A stretch of DNA of 64,000 nt from Stachybotrys elegans (lineage: Eukaryota > Ascomycota > Sordariomycetes > Hypocreales > Stachybotryaceae): positions 1,798,001-1,862,000 of the forward strand of contig JAGPNK010000009.1 in the NCBI GenBank assembly GCA_020746835.1, in the 5' to 3' direction. The first letter of the stretch is position 1, and every line of letters starts with the position of its first letter. Under the pieces are notes generated by a model. The model saw only the letters and a program-made list of their open reading frames with translations, made no database searches and was not told the origin of the DNA. Shown piece after piece: positions 11,773-23,997 of the stretch. The translations under genes and the position numbers were made by a program.

Positions 11773-12617
11773 ATGCAGCTTTCGTTTCTTTCGGCCTTTC
11801 TGGCGCTCGGCGGGATAGCCTTCTGTGTTCCCCATGATTCCCTGGAGCCCAGGCACATCGAGACTGTCATGTATAAGCGTGGGGAGAGCCTCGACACGCG
11901 CGGTCTCGAGTTAGCAGAACTCCACGGTGTCGATGTCAGCGAGAGTAAAGATTATTTTCATACTCCACCCTTCCTGTTGGCCCAAATATGAGCAACTCTA
12001 ACCGCGGGATATTTCTAGTGTTTCGCCACTCGGTCCATAAGCGGTCTGACGGGGATCATATTACCATCTGGGTTCACAACAGCTTCAACTCCACCGATGA
12101 AGTTTTCGAGGAAGTTGCCGAGGCACCCGATGGCACCGGGAGCCTTTTCAAGCGCGCACTAAAGGTCTTGGGCGTGGAGGGCAAGTTCAAGCTTAACAAC
12201 AAGGGATATTGGCGGACCTACTCCGACTCGTGCGGAGCCAGCTCTTTCCAGGGCCTCACCAACTCGAACCAAGCCTTTACTGGAGGCATCGCTGCAATCC
12301 GTGACTGGGGCAAGAAAGAAAGAGGAGGATTCTACTTTTACCCTTCCTATTTACCCAAGGACAAACATACCGGTTTCGTCATCGCCGGAAGCAACAGCGG
12401 AGCGAACGCCTGCTTCATGATCCGACCAGGCCACGCAACCGAAGCCATCGTTGGAACACAAGATATTTCTGACCTTGCGTATAATACCTTGTGGTATAAG
12501 AAGACGTATAACGGCCGTGAACGAGCAGCAGCAACCGGAGATATGCAATGCCTTACCAACAATGGTGGAAAACTCCGTCTTAATTGGAGGATTGCTAAGG
12601 TTGATAAGAAGATCTGA
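11773..12617 (+). CDS. Secreted orphan protein, 256 aa
   Basis: Exon 1 (11773-11944) encodes a classic signal peptide, MQLSFLSAFLALGGIAFCVP, with cleavage likely near residue 18. A 74 nt intron (11945-12018, GTAAAG donor, CTCTAAC branch, CTAG acceptor) joins in phase to exon 2 (12019-12617). The first 65 residues after the signal hold two dibasic KR sites (YKR near 36, HKR near 63) that Kex2-type proteases could use to remove a propeptide. The mature part is rich in Gly, Asn, Ser and aromatic residues with only three cysteines and no membrane segment. I do not recognise the family. A TATAAAT box about 100 bp upstream fits the start. It may be an effector-like or cell-surface protein, which is inference only. 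Confidence 0.75.
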
Positions 12618-13010
12618 GAGCTTCTCTGTGCTGGGGCAGCCTGCAGACTACGTGCTAAGGGGTTGGATACGAGGATGTTGATGCTGATTGTTTGGGGACG
12701 GAGCTGAAGGAGAGCTGTACTAGAATTCTGGGACGAAAGAACACACAGATAGTCCTAATCTATATCCGCTATCTGAGCAAGTCAATGAGTCTCGGACTTG
12801 TCCTCTCTGTTGCTGAGTTTTACCCAATAAGAGCCAGAGCAGCCAGCAACTGTCATTGCGTATGCAAGCTTCCAAGCCCGGTTAATGACGTCGAGTATGC
12901 AAGCATTGTTCTCAAGGTCATTGGTGTGCAGATTTCGGTTTATCACGTCCCCAATGCAATCGACAAACTCGCTCCACGACTTGATCCCATTGTAGTCCCC
13001 TAGTATAGGT
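12618..13010. other. Intergenic, convergent 3' ends
   Basis: This stretch lies between the secreted orphan (+) and the NLR-like gene (-). Nothing else was recognised. Confidence 0.5.
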
Positions 13011-16000
13011 TTATGGCCAAGCGACTGCTCTTTGGTGCATACTTCCAGATACCACAGTCCAGTGGTTATCATTTGGCTTCTTCCTTGTTGGCGAGATGTT
13101 GTTTTCTTGTGAGATCTCTTGCTTGAATACTTGTTTCAGTGTCCCCTCGCTGATATTGATCGTGACTGTTTCCGAAAAGTCTGTCCCATTTGCAACGATG
13201 ATAACCCGCTCACCAAATACAAAAGCAAAGTCGAGGCCTCGACGCCGTGTGGTGGCAGTTGCTTGGTTGTTTTGCATCATGATGCAATTCAACTTATTGG
13301 ACCCATCACGCCATTCGCTCAGAGCAAAGAAATGACGGCGACTATAGCCTGATTTCGGCGTATCATTTGTGAATCCATATGCACGAGCAGGACCGATGCC
13401 CCTTCGGCCAAAGCCCATAGCCCCTCTGCCCGAAGGGCTGGGACTTCGGCTTGGTCGGAAGGCTTTGCTATTTGGGTCAGGGGTTAGGTCAGGAAACAAG
13501 CCCAGAATGTCAGTGCTACATATCCAAAGGTCATTGTCAACAAAAAGCAGTTTGTAATCCTCCAAGACCGCGATGATCACAAGAGTCGCCGCTTCAAAAG
13601 AAGCAACGTCAAGCCTTTCGTCGGGAACTCCAGCTTGATTTGATTTGGGGTCGAATGCCACAGAGGGCCAAACAATAAGACTTCCTCGATGTCGGAGGTA
13701 TGGGGCGTGATGTTCGAATACCATCCCTGAACCAACATGGTAAGAGACTGTGCCCAATGATTCGGTTGGAATACGACGAGGACGCTGTAAGGTGATACCT
13801 TCGCCAGACGTAATCTCCTCGAAGTCAGCCCATTTGAAGACTCGAGCTATATCTCCCTCTACCATTATGAACAGAGCTGCGTCTGTTGGATGTTGAAATG
13901 CCTTCATGTCGATCGTGAGTTTGCTCTTTGTTGTTCTGTTGCTGGCAGACGGGGTTGTGCCCACAGTGTCCCAGGTATTGCGGGTTTGAAGCACTTGCCC
14001 AGTGGATAAATTCCACAGTTCAGTTGCATCTTTTCCACTGATGAGCAGGCGGTTTGCGTCTCTGTCAATCATGAGGCCTGTGACGGCAGCACGGAGCCGA
14101 TGATCAAGGATGGTCTCGGGCGTAGGCAGCGCGCTGTCACTTTCACCCGCCACAGCCGTCTCTCTTAGGGTTAATCTAGCTGCGAGTATCCGTCCAGAGT
14201 TATCAGCGGATGCAACGATTTGCTTTGCAGCGGCTGCCTCAAGGTGAATAATAGATACGCCCCGGTTATGGCAGTAGAGGGCACCAAGCTCAGATCCTTC
14301 AGCTGCAGAGAAGGCAAATACGGAACCATCGTCTTTTCCACCGAGTAAGATACGTTCGTCCGCCATAGCAACTAGCCGGGTCGTAATGCGAGATTTTGGT
14401 TGGGCCAGTGATGCGGTTTTGACTTGCGGGGTTGCTTCGCTTGTTCCTTCAAGCCGATTGTCCCCTCGGAAGAGAGCTGTAGGCTCCCAGACTTGACATT
14501 GCCGACGACTAAGGCCAATGACACGGAGGCCATCAACACTGAAGGCAACACCACGAATGCCACTGGGTGAAGCCTCGACACGGCAAATTGGAATCAAGAT
14601 GACATTCCCGCTTCGACCGAGGCCAAACTCAAAAACTTCAATAACGCCTTGGCTACTGCCAGTGGCTAGGCTTCGGCCGTCTTGGGAGCAGGCCAGGCAG
14701 GTCGAAAAGACTCGGGGCCTTTTTGCATCCACCTGCATTGTCGTATAGTCGTAGACATAAAGATCCCCACTGGCGTATGACACAACAAGAGCGCTTATCT
14801 CAGGATTTGGGTTGAATGTCAAGTCAAGAACCCCGTTCATGTTGCCTGGCCCACATTCTCCAAGCTTTTGTACTTCAAGAGGTGACCAAACGGACACTGG
14901 AAGGCTGCGATATCCCAATGCCATCAGCACAGGGTCATCTGTCAGAAACGACGAGAACGTTGCACGGCTGGGAGGTTGAGGGGCAGCCGAGCGAGCCGTG
15001 ATTCCATCTCCATCATCACCTGCAAGCCATGAGATGGTTTCAGACTCTCCTGCTTTCAGATTGCTGAGCGGAAATCAGTAAGAGTTAGGGATGCTGCGGC
15101 AGCAGGAGCTTACATTTTAGTCAATTGCCTCGATTGAAAAGCCAGGAAGAGTCCCTCTGTTCCAATGAAGGTTGCCGCAAGTACCAATGACACGCATTGG
15201 ATCGTTAAGATGGCCTCTCCGTTGCGCGCGTCCCACACAGTGATCCGTGTTCTGCCACAAGATACCATCAACTCATCACCCGCACTGAAACTCAATATAT
15301 TCATTCGTTCTCCGTGTTCCATCTCGCGTATGCATAGCATGGACAAGCTGTCGTAAATCTTAATGATGCCTAGGCTTGAACCCACCGCAAATAGTCTCAT
15401 GCCATGGGCAAGGGCGACTGACTCCCCTTTGTCAAAATCTATCCGGGCCAAACAATCATCCCATCCACCAACTGGGAGGCCTTTGACAACCAAGGGTGAT
15501 AATTTTGGTTCCTGCGAAAAGATTCTGAAAATGGTGGATTCGGTTGGGCAAAGAGGAGGTATGAGACAGTGGATGGAGGATGGGCAGACAACAAGCTGGG
15601 ACCTGAACTTGGCAGCCACTCTTATTAAATCGGTCACCCAGTTGTCAATGATGTAATTTTGAAGGTTCGTTGGTGATGTATGCTTTCCCCGCTGCTCCAG
15701 GTAGCCACGAAGGTTCATTGCCGCGCGAGTGATGTTTCCGATGTCTGTTTTCTGTGCACTGTGCTCGATCCAGTAGAGGATGTTGCGATGCTGTAGGAAG
15801 CTACACAAGATCTCTGCCAGCTCATCATTCTTTGTGCTACTGCGGCAAACGTGTTCGGCGAAGAACTGGCAAGCATAAGCAACAAGGTTGTGGTCGAGAG
15901 CAGCTGTTGAGGCCGCAGTCTCGGTGCTCGTGAAGTGGGTGCGGTCCCCGAACTTTGTCGCTTTGCCCTTTGGCTTGAGTACGCCGCTGGACAGATACCT

Positions 16001-18019
16001 AAGCAGCAATATGGAGAGTCTGCTGTGAGCATCTTCTTCGATTATGGCAAGTCCCGACCCCAAGCCAGGCGTCAGCAAGAATCTGCGGGCAGTTTCATGG
16101 ATGATCTGGACTCTTCCAGAAACATCAACAAATACTAACTGGCCGCATATACTTGGGATGGCCTTGGTCGCGTTCTGCATTGTCTCGTTGACATCCAACT
16201 TGGTGGCACATCTCACCTCGTCAAATGCCAGCGGCCGAGGGGCGGTCACGACCCAGGTGAGAATGGATCTGGCCAGTTTTGCCTTGCGTGGGTCGGCCTC
16301 TATCGTATTGAGGATGCGGAGGTAGACGTTGTGTAGATCATGTGGCACATCTCTAAGCGCCGCTTCCATGGCTTCATCTGTCCAAGCATTCTCAAAATCC
16401 TGTAGGACGAGGCGAACCCACAAGAATGACCCACGAGACCTCTCCAGGATCTTTCCGCACATCGCTTCCACTTCATTGTCATTTTCGTATCGACCAAGTT
16501 CCTTCAATCGCGTAGAGAGAAAGGTGTGCATGTCTTGTAGGGTGTCATCCTCAGATAGGACGTGGCTATAAGCCTTTACCCCTAAAGCTGCAAGGCCTCG
16601 ACCAATTTCCTCCATCTCTCGGCTGGTCGCGAATACCCGCAGCCTATCCGGAAGAGTAGTGAGGAATTTCTTGCTGAAGAATGTGTTGAAGTTGCCGCAC
16701 TCGTCAATTCCATCAATTACCCAATAGTGCTTCGAAATGGATGACGACTTGAAGATGGCTCCAGTGAATAATCTCCGCCAAACGATTGCCTCATTGGCTC
16801 TATCCCATGCTGCCCGATCTGAGAGCAGTCTCAGGATCTCCCCTCTCATTGACGCATCCTTCATAGCCATCTGGCAAGCTATAGACAGGAAGCAGTCGCT
16901 AACGGTTGACTTTCCTCGCTTTCCATGTTTGAAGAAGAAATAGCTACAGTATGCGTTGGACGTCATAAGGCAATCCACTACGTGGCTTGAAAGGACTGAC
17001 TTGCCGGCCGCAGGTCTGCCAAGAAGCCACATAATTTGAGGTCCAATTCCGTGTTTCCATGATGAGAACCGATTGCTATCTGTAAGCCAAGTACAAGATC
17101 CGGGCTCCTTCAGCAGCTGAAGCATCTCAAGGTCGTCATCCACGGTATCATCTATTCCGATGTGCTCCATCAAGCGAACAAGGTCTTCTAACGGTGGCTC
17201 CTCGTCCAGAGTATTTCGTCGTGCTATTAGACCGGAAGGCCCAGAAACAAGGTCCTTCTTCGCATCTCTGATAAGGTCAATCGCAGTATGGAGAGCATTT
17301 CGAAGGAGTTGGTAATTCGGATCTGCTAGACTCTTAAATTTGCACAAGTGACGGTGGTCGGCGTTCATTGCTGCGATCTCCTCATTTGGATACCCGAGCG
17401 TGGCAGAGGCCTTCTCAACCACCACTCTGTTGATAAGCTTGGATTTGACAGGCTGGGTTTCGTAGAAGGACCATAGTCGAAGCTCCGGAACATAATGACG
17501 GAAGGCATCGTTTGTCTCAGCCAACACATCCGTGTTGGACAGTACGTCCTGCAGAAAGGACTTCTTACCCCATACAATTGTCAAAATACTCTCCAGTATC
17601 GGTGCGAGGTCGGCACCTCGGTGCGGAGTACCAAGGAAGAACATGGAATGTACACGTTCGACCAGGTCCTTGCAGCTTGGATCCAGTCGGCCCAATATGT
17701 ACGCCTTTTTGGCCACGCAGCCACCCATGCTGTGCCCAACGAAGATGATGGGCGCCGGGCTCTTCCTGATGGCGGGGTCGTTCTTCAGTACGCCTAGTAG
17801 AGATTGGGCAAAGTCATAAATGCGCAACGGACTATGTTGGCGATCACGCCAGTCGGCATTGTAGCCGAAGACATGGATGCGAGTATTTACGAAATCAGGA
17901 TCGAAGGGAAGCCATCTTCCTGGCCAAAAGTGCTCAGGATCCGACGAAAACGACCAGGTTTTTCGACTGTTGCCCCCAAGGCCATGAATGAGCACAATAT
18001 CGGCCAACACAGGCGACAT
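13011..18019 (-). CDS. NLR-type receptor: alpha/beta hydrolase - NACHT - WD40 repeats
   Basis: Two exons (18019-15114 and 15063-13011) are joined through a 50 nt intron in phase and give about 1,652 residues. The N-terminal ~250 residues are an alpha/beta hydrolase of the PGAP1/lipase-like type found on fungal NLRs, with IVLIHGLGG, the nucleophile elbow VGHSMGG near residue 95 and a candidate acid/His (ADHRH). A NACHT-type NTPase follows, with P-loop LLGRPAAGKS near residue 330 and Walker B HYWVIDGIDECG. The last ~750 residues look like degenerate WD40 beta-propeller repeats (for example a unit ending VIEVFEF). Such proteins act in fungal nonself recognition and programmed cell death: the repeats sense a ligand, NACHT oligomerises, the N-terminal domain executes. 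The open frame continues 5' without ATG to an acceptor at 18128, preserving the usual LGLTTVYAP motif, so the true start probably lies in an upstream exon near 18171-18237. Confidence 0.85.
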
Positions 18020-18700
18020 ATCGGCTGGAGCGTAGACTGTTGTGAGGCCCAGCTTGCCTGTCGCTTCTTGTGCGACAGAGGACGAGCCAGCGCTTGAGAA
18101 GACCCCAGAAATCGGCTTGCTGTGTGACTGTACATATCACAAGTTCATCAGCATAACCAATCCAGATTACCGGTATTGTCCCCGGCTTGCGAGCCGAGGC
18201 TCCAATATAAGGGAAAGTGCCTGCTGACCGTGTCCATGTTAACGGGCTTGGACGGGAACAAGCTCGTGCGCTCCGACCAAACAGGAAGTCTTCATTCCAC
18301 TCTCGAGGAGTTTTCGTGAAGCACTCGCTATGTCCTCGATGCTATCCACCGGCTATCAAGCCACTTCTGCCAGGCCGATGAAACTGATTGTATGGTATCA
18401 GGGAAGGTCTCTTTTCTACCCCGCTCAGACATTGTGCCTGTCACAGTCCCGGGGAGCCAATCGGATATACCCCGCAACTGGGGGACTACCGATTTCCGAC
18501 TTGCGGCCATGCCTTGGAATGACATCGGGCTTGCCGGGATGCCGTTGTTCTTGTCATTTACTGTGTAGGCCGACTGGAAAGAGAATCATTATTCAGTACT
18601 CAATATTTCCCCCTAAAGTTACTTGAGTCAAGAGATGGTTCTGTATTTAGCAGCCTTCTATAGTCAGGAAGGTTGTACTAGCAAGGGCCATAACGACTAG

Positions 18701-18726
18701 TGTGAGGCCTGTGAGGCCTGTGAGGG
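18701..18726. repeat. 9 bp tandem repeat, about 2.9 copies
   Basis: The unit TGTGAGGCC is repeated head to tail in the AT-rich patch upstream of the NLR-like gene. Confidence 0.9.
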
Positions 18727-19463
18727 AAATAATAGGGGGCTTACATGACCTAGGCCTTACAAGGCTACTACTAGAGCCCTGGATATGCCACAGAAAAACT
18801 AGCTATGCAGAGCCATTAATTAATTTAGAATAACTTTTCTCTGTATTTTAGGAAAGTATCTCTATATTTGATGGTACGACTTCAGGAGGCTTTCGTTGGC
18901 TGCTTCTTCCATTTGGCGTTGGTCTTTCACGGCATGACAGAAGAGGTGACTGAGTGACGCCCCAATGTCCTCGATTAGTAGCTGGTTTTGTGTCAACGGC
19001 ATGATAGAGGTGCGCTACCCTTCTGTTCCGAGGCACCGGTTGCGCAGGGTGAAAACTACTGTCACAAATCGCTTACCTTCAGATGGCATTGGTGGCGCTT
19101 TGGTTCGAAGCCTTCTGGGTCCAACCGTTCGATAACAGCTAGTCAGGACGCAAATCATGCCAGTAACCTGGAAACGAATTGATCAGCAGCACTAATATCG
19201 GGAAGGCTAGTACGGAGTGTTGTACTGACAGTCATTGCAGCTAAATAAGTTGAGCTAAGATACTCCATACTCTGTACGGCGTAGTCTGTGCAGCTCTGTC
19301 TGGGGTACTCACCCGACCTTCTGTCATATTTACCATGCATCCGGACCATGAGTCAGTTTCCAGCTGGGTGCAATCCCGCCCGAGTTGAATCGTACAACTA
19401 CCACCAGCCCACTTGTACGTCGACATAAAGTCGCCTCGGGCGGGTTCTCGCCGCAGTGTCCCC

Positions 19464-19504
19464 AAAAAAGAAAAGAAAAAAGGAAAAAAAAAAAAAAAAA
19501 AAAA
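19464..19504. repeat. A-rich homopurine tract
   Basis: An almost pure A run with a few G interruptions lies in intergenic DNA. It could be the tail of a decayed retroelement or simple slippage; the sequence does not decide. Confidence 0.8.
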
Positions 19505-19572
19505 GCCCTCTGTCTCTAACACATTTATATCAATGGCCAGCGGAGAATTGAAGCTCATCATGCCTCTGACAA

Positions 19573-19662
19573 TATAATAATGAAAATAGAGTACAGTCTG
19601 AGGTAGAAGCAGTAAAGAGCAAATGAACAACAGGGGTGGTGCCTAGTGCCACGGCAGTGACA
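19573..19662. repeat. Dispersed repeat, copy A (partner at 50246-50330)
   Basis: About 85 bases align with 50246-50330 in the same orientation, including the identical blocks GAAGCAGTA, AGAGCAAAT and GTGCCTAGTGCC. Most differences are C/T or G/A transitions, as expected for RIP-decayed copies. It belongs to no element I can name. Confidence 0.7.
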
Positions 19663-20063
19663 AGAGATACCTACAGACCGGCGCACTTTATCCCGGCTAG
19701 CCTGGCACACCTATTCGCGAAGGAGGGTCGGCAAAAGTAGGTCAACCGCACGGACACACATGGCGCAGAGCTGAAGGCCTAACGGCGGCCGAGAAAAAAG
19801 TGGCGTGGTGTTACTTATTAATGAACCTAAAGAGGATGAAGACGTTGTATGGCTTTGCAAGATATAACCTCCGGATGAGCCTAATAAGCCATGGACAAGG
19901 ACGATCACTTTGACTACATATTCTTTTCTCGGACTAAGAACAACTATTTTTTGATCTTGTCGATTCTGTTGGTGGACATTGATAGCTGCTGTGTTGCCCT
20001 TGTTATTTTACTTTTTATTATTTTATTTATTTTTTGTTCCGGGTGAATCTTCAGCGGGCCGTC

Positions 20064-21423
20064 ATGGCAGACAACGTCGCCGCCCAAATCATGGGTACGA
20101 TTTGGTCACTGTGGACTTTGGCGACCGTTTTTCTAGTGCTGCGTTTCTACTGCAAAAAGCTGAGGCATGCGCATTACAAAGCAGACGATTGGGTTCTTGT
20201 TGTTGCCTGGGTCAGTTCACACTTTTGTTTAGTCTCTTTCTCAGTTACGAAATATTAGATGTACTAACAGCAGCAATTCTCAAAACAGCTCGCCACGCTC
20301 GGCAACACCACAGCCATTACGATCATTGAGCTCGGGTCACAAAATGCCTCTCCTGGGCCGCCCAGCGAGAGAGTGACCAACGCTCGGGCACTCACTGGTA
20401 TGATCAGCGTTACATTCGGTATAACGTCTCAGTCTCTGAGCAAAGTCTCATTCGGACTGACTCTGCTACACTTTGCCGATGGCTGGACCAGGCGCTTCAT
20501 TTTGGGCTCAATTGTGTTGATCAACCTATTCTTCGGCCTCGGCGCCCTTTTATTCTGGGTGGGTTGCGATCCCATCGCAAAGGCCTGGAAGCCTCGGACG
20601 CCGGGGTCATGTTGGAACACGGAATTTAACCTCAACTTTGGCATCTTTGTCAGCGGTAAGTTTCCGGGGGGTTGCGGCTGCGGTCCCTATGGCTCACTAC
20701 AATTTCGGATATTGACGTGTGTCTTTACAGTATTCTCTGGATTTTTGGATTTGGTATTCTCGCTGATTCCCTGGAAAATCATCCTCGGACTTCAGATGAA
20801 CAAACGTGAGAAAATCGGTGTGGCCGTTGCAATGAGCATGGGATCGGCGTAAGTGCTTAACAGCCTCACTTTATCTTTGGAGCACTGGGAATTTGTTGAC
20901 GCATATGTATTCAAACAGCGCTGCGATTATGGCGTTCCTCAAGGCCGCTCATCTGAAATCCCTCAAAGTAGGGAAACCTGATCGTAAGCAATTTCCTGCA
21001 TATCTCGAACCTGTTCTTCACTAAATAGCTGCAGCTACATTGACCGTCTTTGCAGTGGGGGAACCTGCTGTTACGATCATGGCCGCTAGCATTCCCTTCT
21101 GCAGGGTTTTGGTGAAGAAAATGACAAGCTCCCGCCAATATGAACTCACGGGTATGAGGGCCTCAACCGGCAAGAGTAATCAAGCATCGGAGGGAGGGCC
21201 GTCAAAACACCAAGTCAGTGTTGTCGCCACTCGAAAAGACCCGTACAACGAAGTGGGCGATGGGGAGAGCGACAGGAGTATTCTCGGAGCTTCCACTGAA
21301 CAATTTGCCCATGGGAAAGGAATTACAAGGGCAACCGAGATTGATGTTCATTTTGAAACAAGAAGCAGTTCCGACCGGCATCGCGACCCTGAGGAGAATG
21401 ACTGGGATAGGCCAGTAGCATAG
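20064..21423 (+). CDS. Fungal rhodopsin-domain (PTH11-related) integral membrane protein, 361 aa
   Basis: Five exons join in phase: 20064-20210, 20289-20655, 20731-20848, 20919-20983 and 21035-21423. The protein has seven hydrophobic segments and the family marks of the fungal 'rhodopsin domain' proteins: an N-terminal FLVLRFYCKK, the KADDW motif before helix 2, a WVGCDP / GSCWN loop with paired cysteines, an LIPWKIILGLQMNKREKIGV segment and the EPAVTIMAASIP segment before the tail. The C-terminal ~110 residues are polar, Ser/Arg-rich and cytosolic by inference. Despite the name these proteins lack the retinal lysine of opsins; some relatives are GPCR-like receptors for surface cues, but the role of this one is unknown. 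It has no CFEM domain at the N-terminus. Start ATG 20064 follows a pyrimidine-rich leader. Confidence 0.85.
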
Positions 21424-22299
21424 TATGGTACTACGGCGCGCGCGACTGCTGAGATTGAATCCGGTATATCACATCGAGGTTCAGATTCAGGTACACCTAA
21501 ACTATATGTAGCATATATCCTATTCTGTCAGTGTAGGCTCTGCCAACTGAAAGCTTTGTCACAACCGCGTGATGATGGATGTAGGCTCTAGCAACGCCTA
21601 GATCAGGATCTTTTTCATTATCCGATGATTAAGATGAGAAAGGAGTTCACGGCGCTTATACTACGTAGCCTATTGGGTCTTTCGCTCCCTCAGTAGTGCC
21701 CCGGCTATGGCAATCCCTAAAAATGTGAGGAGATACCACCCAACCCAGCCGGAAGAGTATTGAGTGACCTCTCGCAGAGAGTAGGCATGGTTTTAGGACT
21801 CGCCCTAAGCGCCTCTTGCATCCTGATAGGTTGGTTTGAGAGCACTACCAACAATTGGTGCATGGTCAAGGGATGATGCATGCAACCCCCCTAAGAACCA
21901 AATACCCTCACAATCCAATAATCCAGGCCTGGCCATTTTCGTATCAGCGTACCTGCCTCTTTAAAAAGCACCCTAAGTGCGCCTTCGTCTTACTCTTCAT
22001 TCCGCTAGCCCACTGAGGGTTCATCCACAGTTGCTTGAGGCAAACCAAGCTGCCGAATACAGCGCTGGAAACAAGGGTTCTGTGGGGGCTTGTTGCTTGC
22101 TAGGAACAATTCCAAAAGAGGTGATACACTCTTCTAGCGCCGCCCAACAAGGAAACCCTTGAACCAACACAATGAAGGCGGGGGAAAGGAGGGGTGGTTG
22201 CTCCTAGGATTGTGTCAACACTAACAATACAACACGACGAGGCTCATTCGAACAATTCCCTCTGGCTTTTACATCGCTTTCTTGATAAGCTCGACCGAC
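21424..22299. other. Intergenic region
   Basis: This stretch lies between two genes on the plus strand. No further coding signal was seen; a short polypyrimidine stretch precedes the next gene. Confidence 0.4.
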
Positions 22300-23587
22300 A
22301 TGGCCGCCACCTCCATCCAGCCAAGCAAGAGTCTGGTCATGCTTCCACAGCATAATACTGATGCCCTGAATATTCCTCACCTTGATGTCAACGTATTGAC
22401 CGGTCAGTTCCCCGAAGTCCATTGCCTTCCCATCGATACTCATCTGTACTGCACTGCACAGCACTACCCGACTTTGACAGCGTGGCCGGGGTGTCATATT
22501 GTGGGATGTCCGCCTGGGCCAAGACTTACAAGATCACGATAGTAAACACAGGCGGAGGTCAAGCAGAGTTTTTCATGAAGGTTTGTCACAAGTCGGATAG
22601 AGTCCTCTATATGCCACCTCTGAGTCAGCATAGGTCTCGACGGGATACCATGGCCGAGAGGCATTAAAGGGTGAATACATCTCGACCATGACGATTCATA
22701 CTGCGGTGCCTAGTTTCTGTCCGAAACCACTAGCTTGGGGGACATTCGACAGCGACCCTGAAGCACACTTCTATGTCTGCAAATTCTACTACTTCTATCA
22801 AGGCCTACCCGACCCTGAGTCCTTTTGCGAGAAATTGGCGCGTCTCCATGGGACGGAGTCGCCCAATGGAAAGTTTGGTTTTGAATGTACCACTTACAAC
22901 GGCAGTCTTCCCCAAGATAATACCTGGCACGACAGCTGGGAGCGGTTCTTCGTTAATGGTCTGCATCACGTCCTGAGGCTCAGAGAGGAGCGCGGCGGAC
23001 CTGAACCGGAGTTGGATGCTGTTCTCCCTCCTCTCTTTGAAAAGGTCATTCCACGGCTTTTGGGTCCTTTGGAAAGAGAGGGAAGAAAAGTCAAGCCAGT
23101 ACTTGTCCATGGAGATCTTTGGTGCGGTAATGCAAGTATCATTGATGAGAATTCCCGTGAGGGCATTATCTATGACGGAGCAAGCTTCTTTGCACACAAT
23201 GAGTGTACGCGAAGTATGTCGTTATCTCTTCACCACGGTGGTTAACTTTGTACAGACGAGTTGGGTAATTGGCGATCCGAACTCAACATGTTCACCAAAG
23301 AATATTTCGAGGCATATCAACGACAAATACCTATATCAGAACCGCGAGAAGATTTCGACGACAGGAATGCCCTGTATGCACTGTAAGGGAGACTCTCCGA
23401 CTTCGATGTCCTGCTGCTCACGGGTGCTTGCAAGACGCTTCAACTTACATGCTGCTACGTTGTTCCCAAATCAACACTCCTATGTAGAGACGTAAGAAGA
23501 CTTCTCCAAGTACAGCCTACTTTCTAACTCTTCCCAAGGGCAATCGGAGAGATTAAACGACTGGGCAAAAAGTTTGCAAATGATTAA
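22300..23587 (+). CDS. Fructosamine-3-kinase / aminoglycoside phosphotransferase-like kinase, 341 aa
   Basis: Six exons join in phase: 22300-22402, 22462-22580, 22634-23204, 23256-23382, 23435-23491 and 23539-23587. The unspliced frames look broken, but splicing restores every conserved block. The order is: a GMSAWAKT nucleotide-loop region, FFMKVSTGYHGREALKGEY (lysine and glutamate of the N-lobe), FCPKPLAWG, and the catalytic loop LVHGDLWCGNA with the Asp and Asn of the family; IIYDGASFFAHNEYELG follows, where the usual metal-binding D-P/D-x-A motif is kept as YDGA. Fructosamine kinases phosphorylate sugar adducts on protein lysines so that they fall off, a repair of glycation. Fungal paralogues are numerous and mostly untested. 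It has no signal peptide, so it is probably cytosolic. The protein ends at TAA 23585-23587. Confidence 0.85.
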
Positions 23588-23997
23588 GCTTTTCAAGGAG
23601 GAGCTTGGCAAGGCTACGTCCAGTCATATCGCCATGCTGGAATAACACAGGATTGGGCTATGGAGCCTTGGGAAGAGATTCGATGGGTACTTTTATGAAT
23701 ATCATATGAGAGTCAGTCTCGTTGTTCCCGTGATATTGCGGCGGCCTGAAATATTCTCATTTCTACTGCTGTGTCTGTGACAAACTCAACAGCATGCCTA
23801 GTTTCTCAAAATGTGCTCCACTGTTGTTATATCCTCCTTGCTCCAACTCCGCCAAGCTGCCGGCTCCTCCATATTCATCCATGTCGACTTGGTTCCTAAC
23901 CCCGCACGCTGCGATACATTCTCAGAGTTGGGCGGTTGAATAAATCTTGTTTTTTCCTTGATAACATAACAAGCCTGGTCTTTTAGCATCCGCTATC
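23588..23997. other. Intergenic region
   Basis: This is a 410 bp spacer and the promoter region of the aldo-keto reductase gene. No motif was recognised. Confidence 0.4.

Larger units (their letters stand above)
18240..20063. other. Divergent intergenic region with small repeats
   Basis: This 1.8 kb separates the NLR-like gene (-) from the rhodopsin-domain gene (+). Positions 18600-18850 are AT-rich and stop-rich, like a small decayed transposon piece. It also holds a 9 bp tandem repeat, a poly-A/G tract at 19464-19504 and a dispersed repeat copy at 19573-19662. No gene could be supported. Confidence 0.4.

Noticed and set aside
22300..22700. Apparent frameshifts in the fructosamine-kinase-like gene
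   Set aside because: Each break is removed by a short GT-AG intron with correct phase, and all family motifs return, so the gene is intact.
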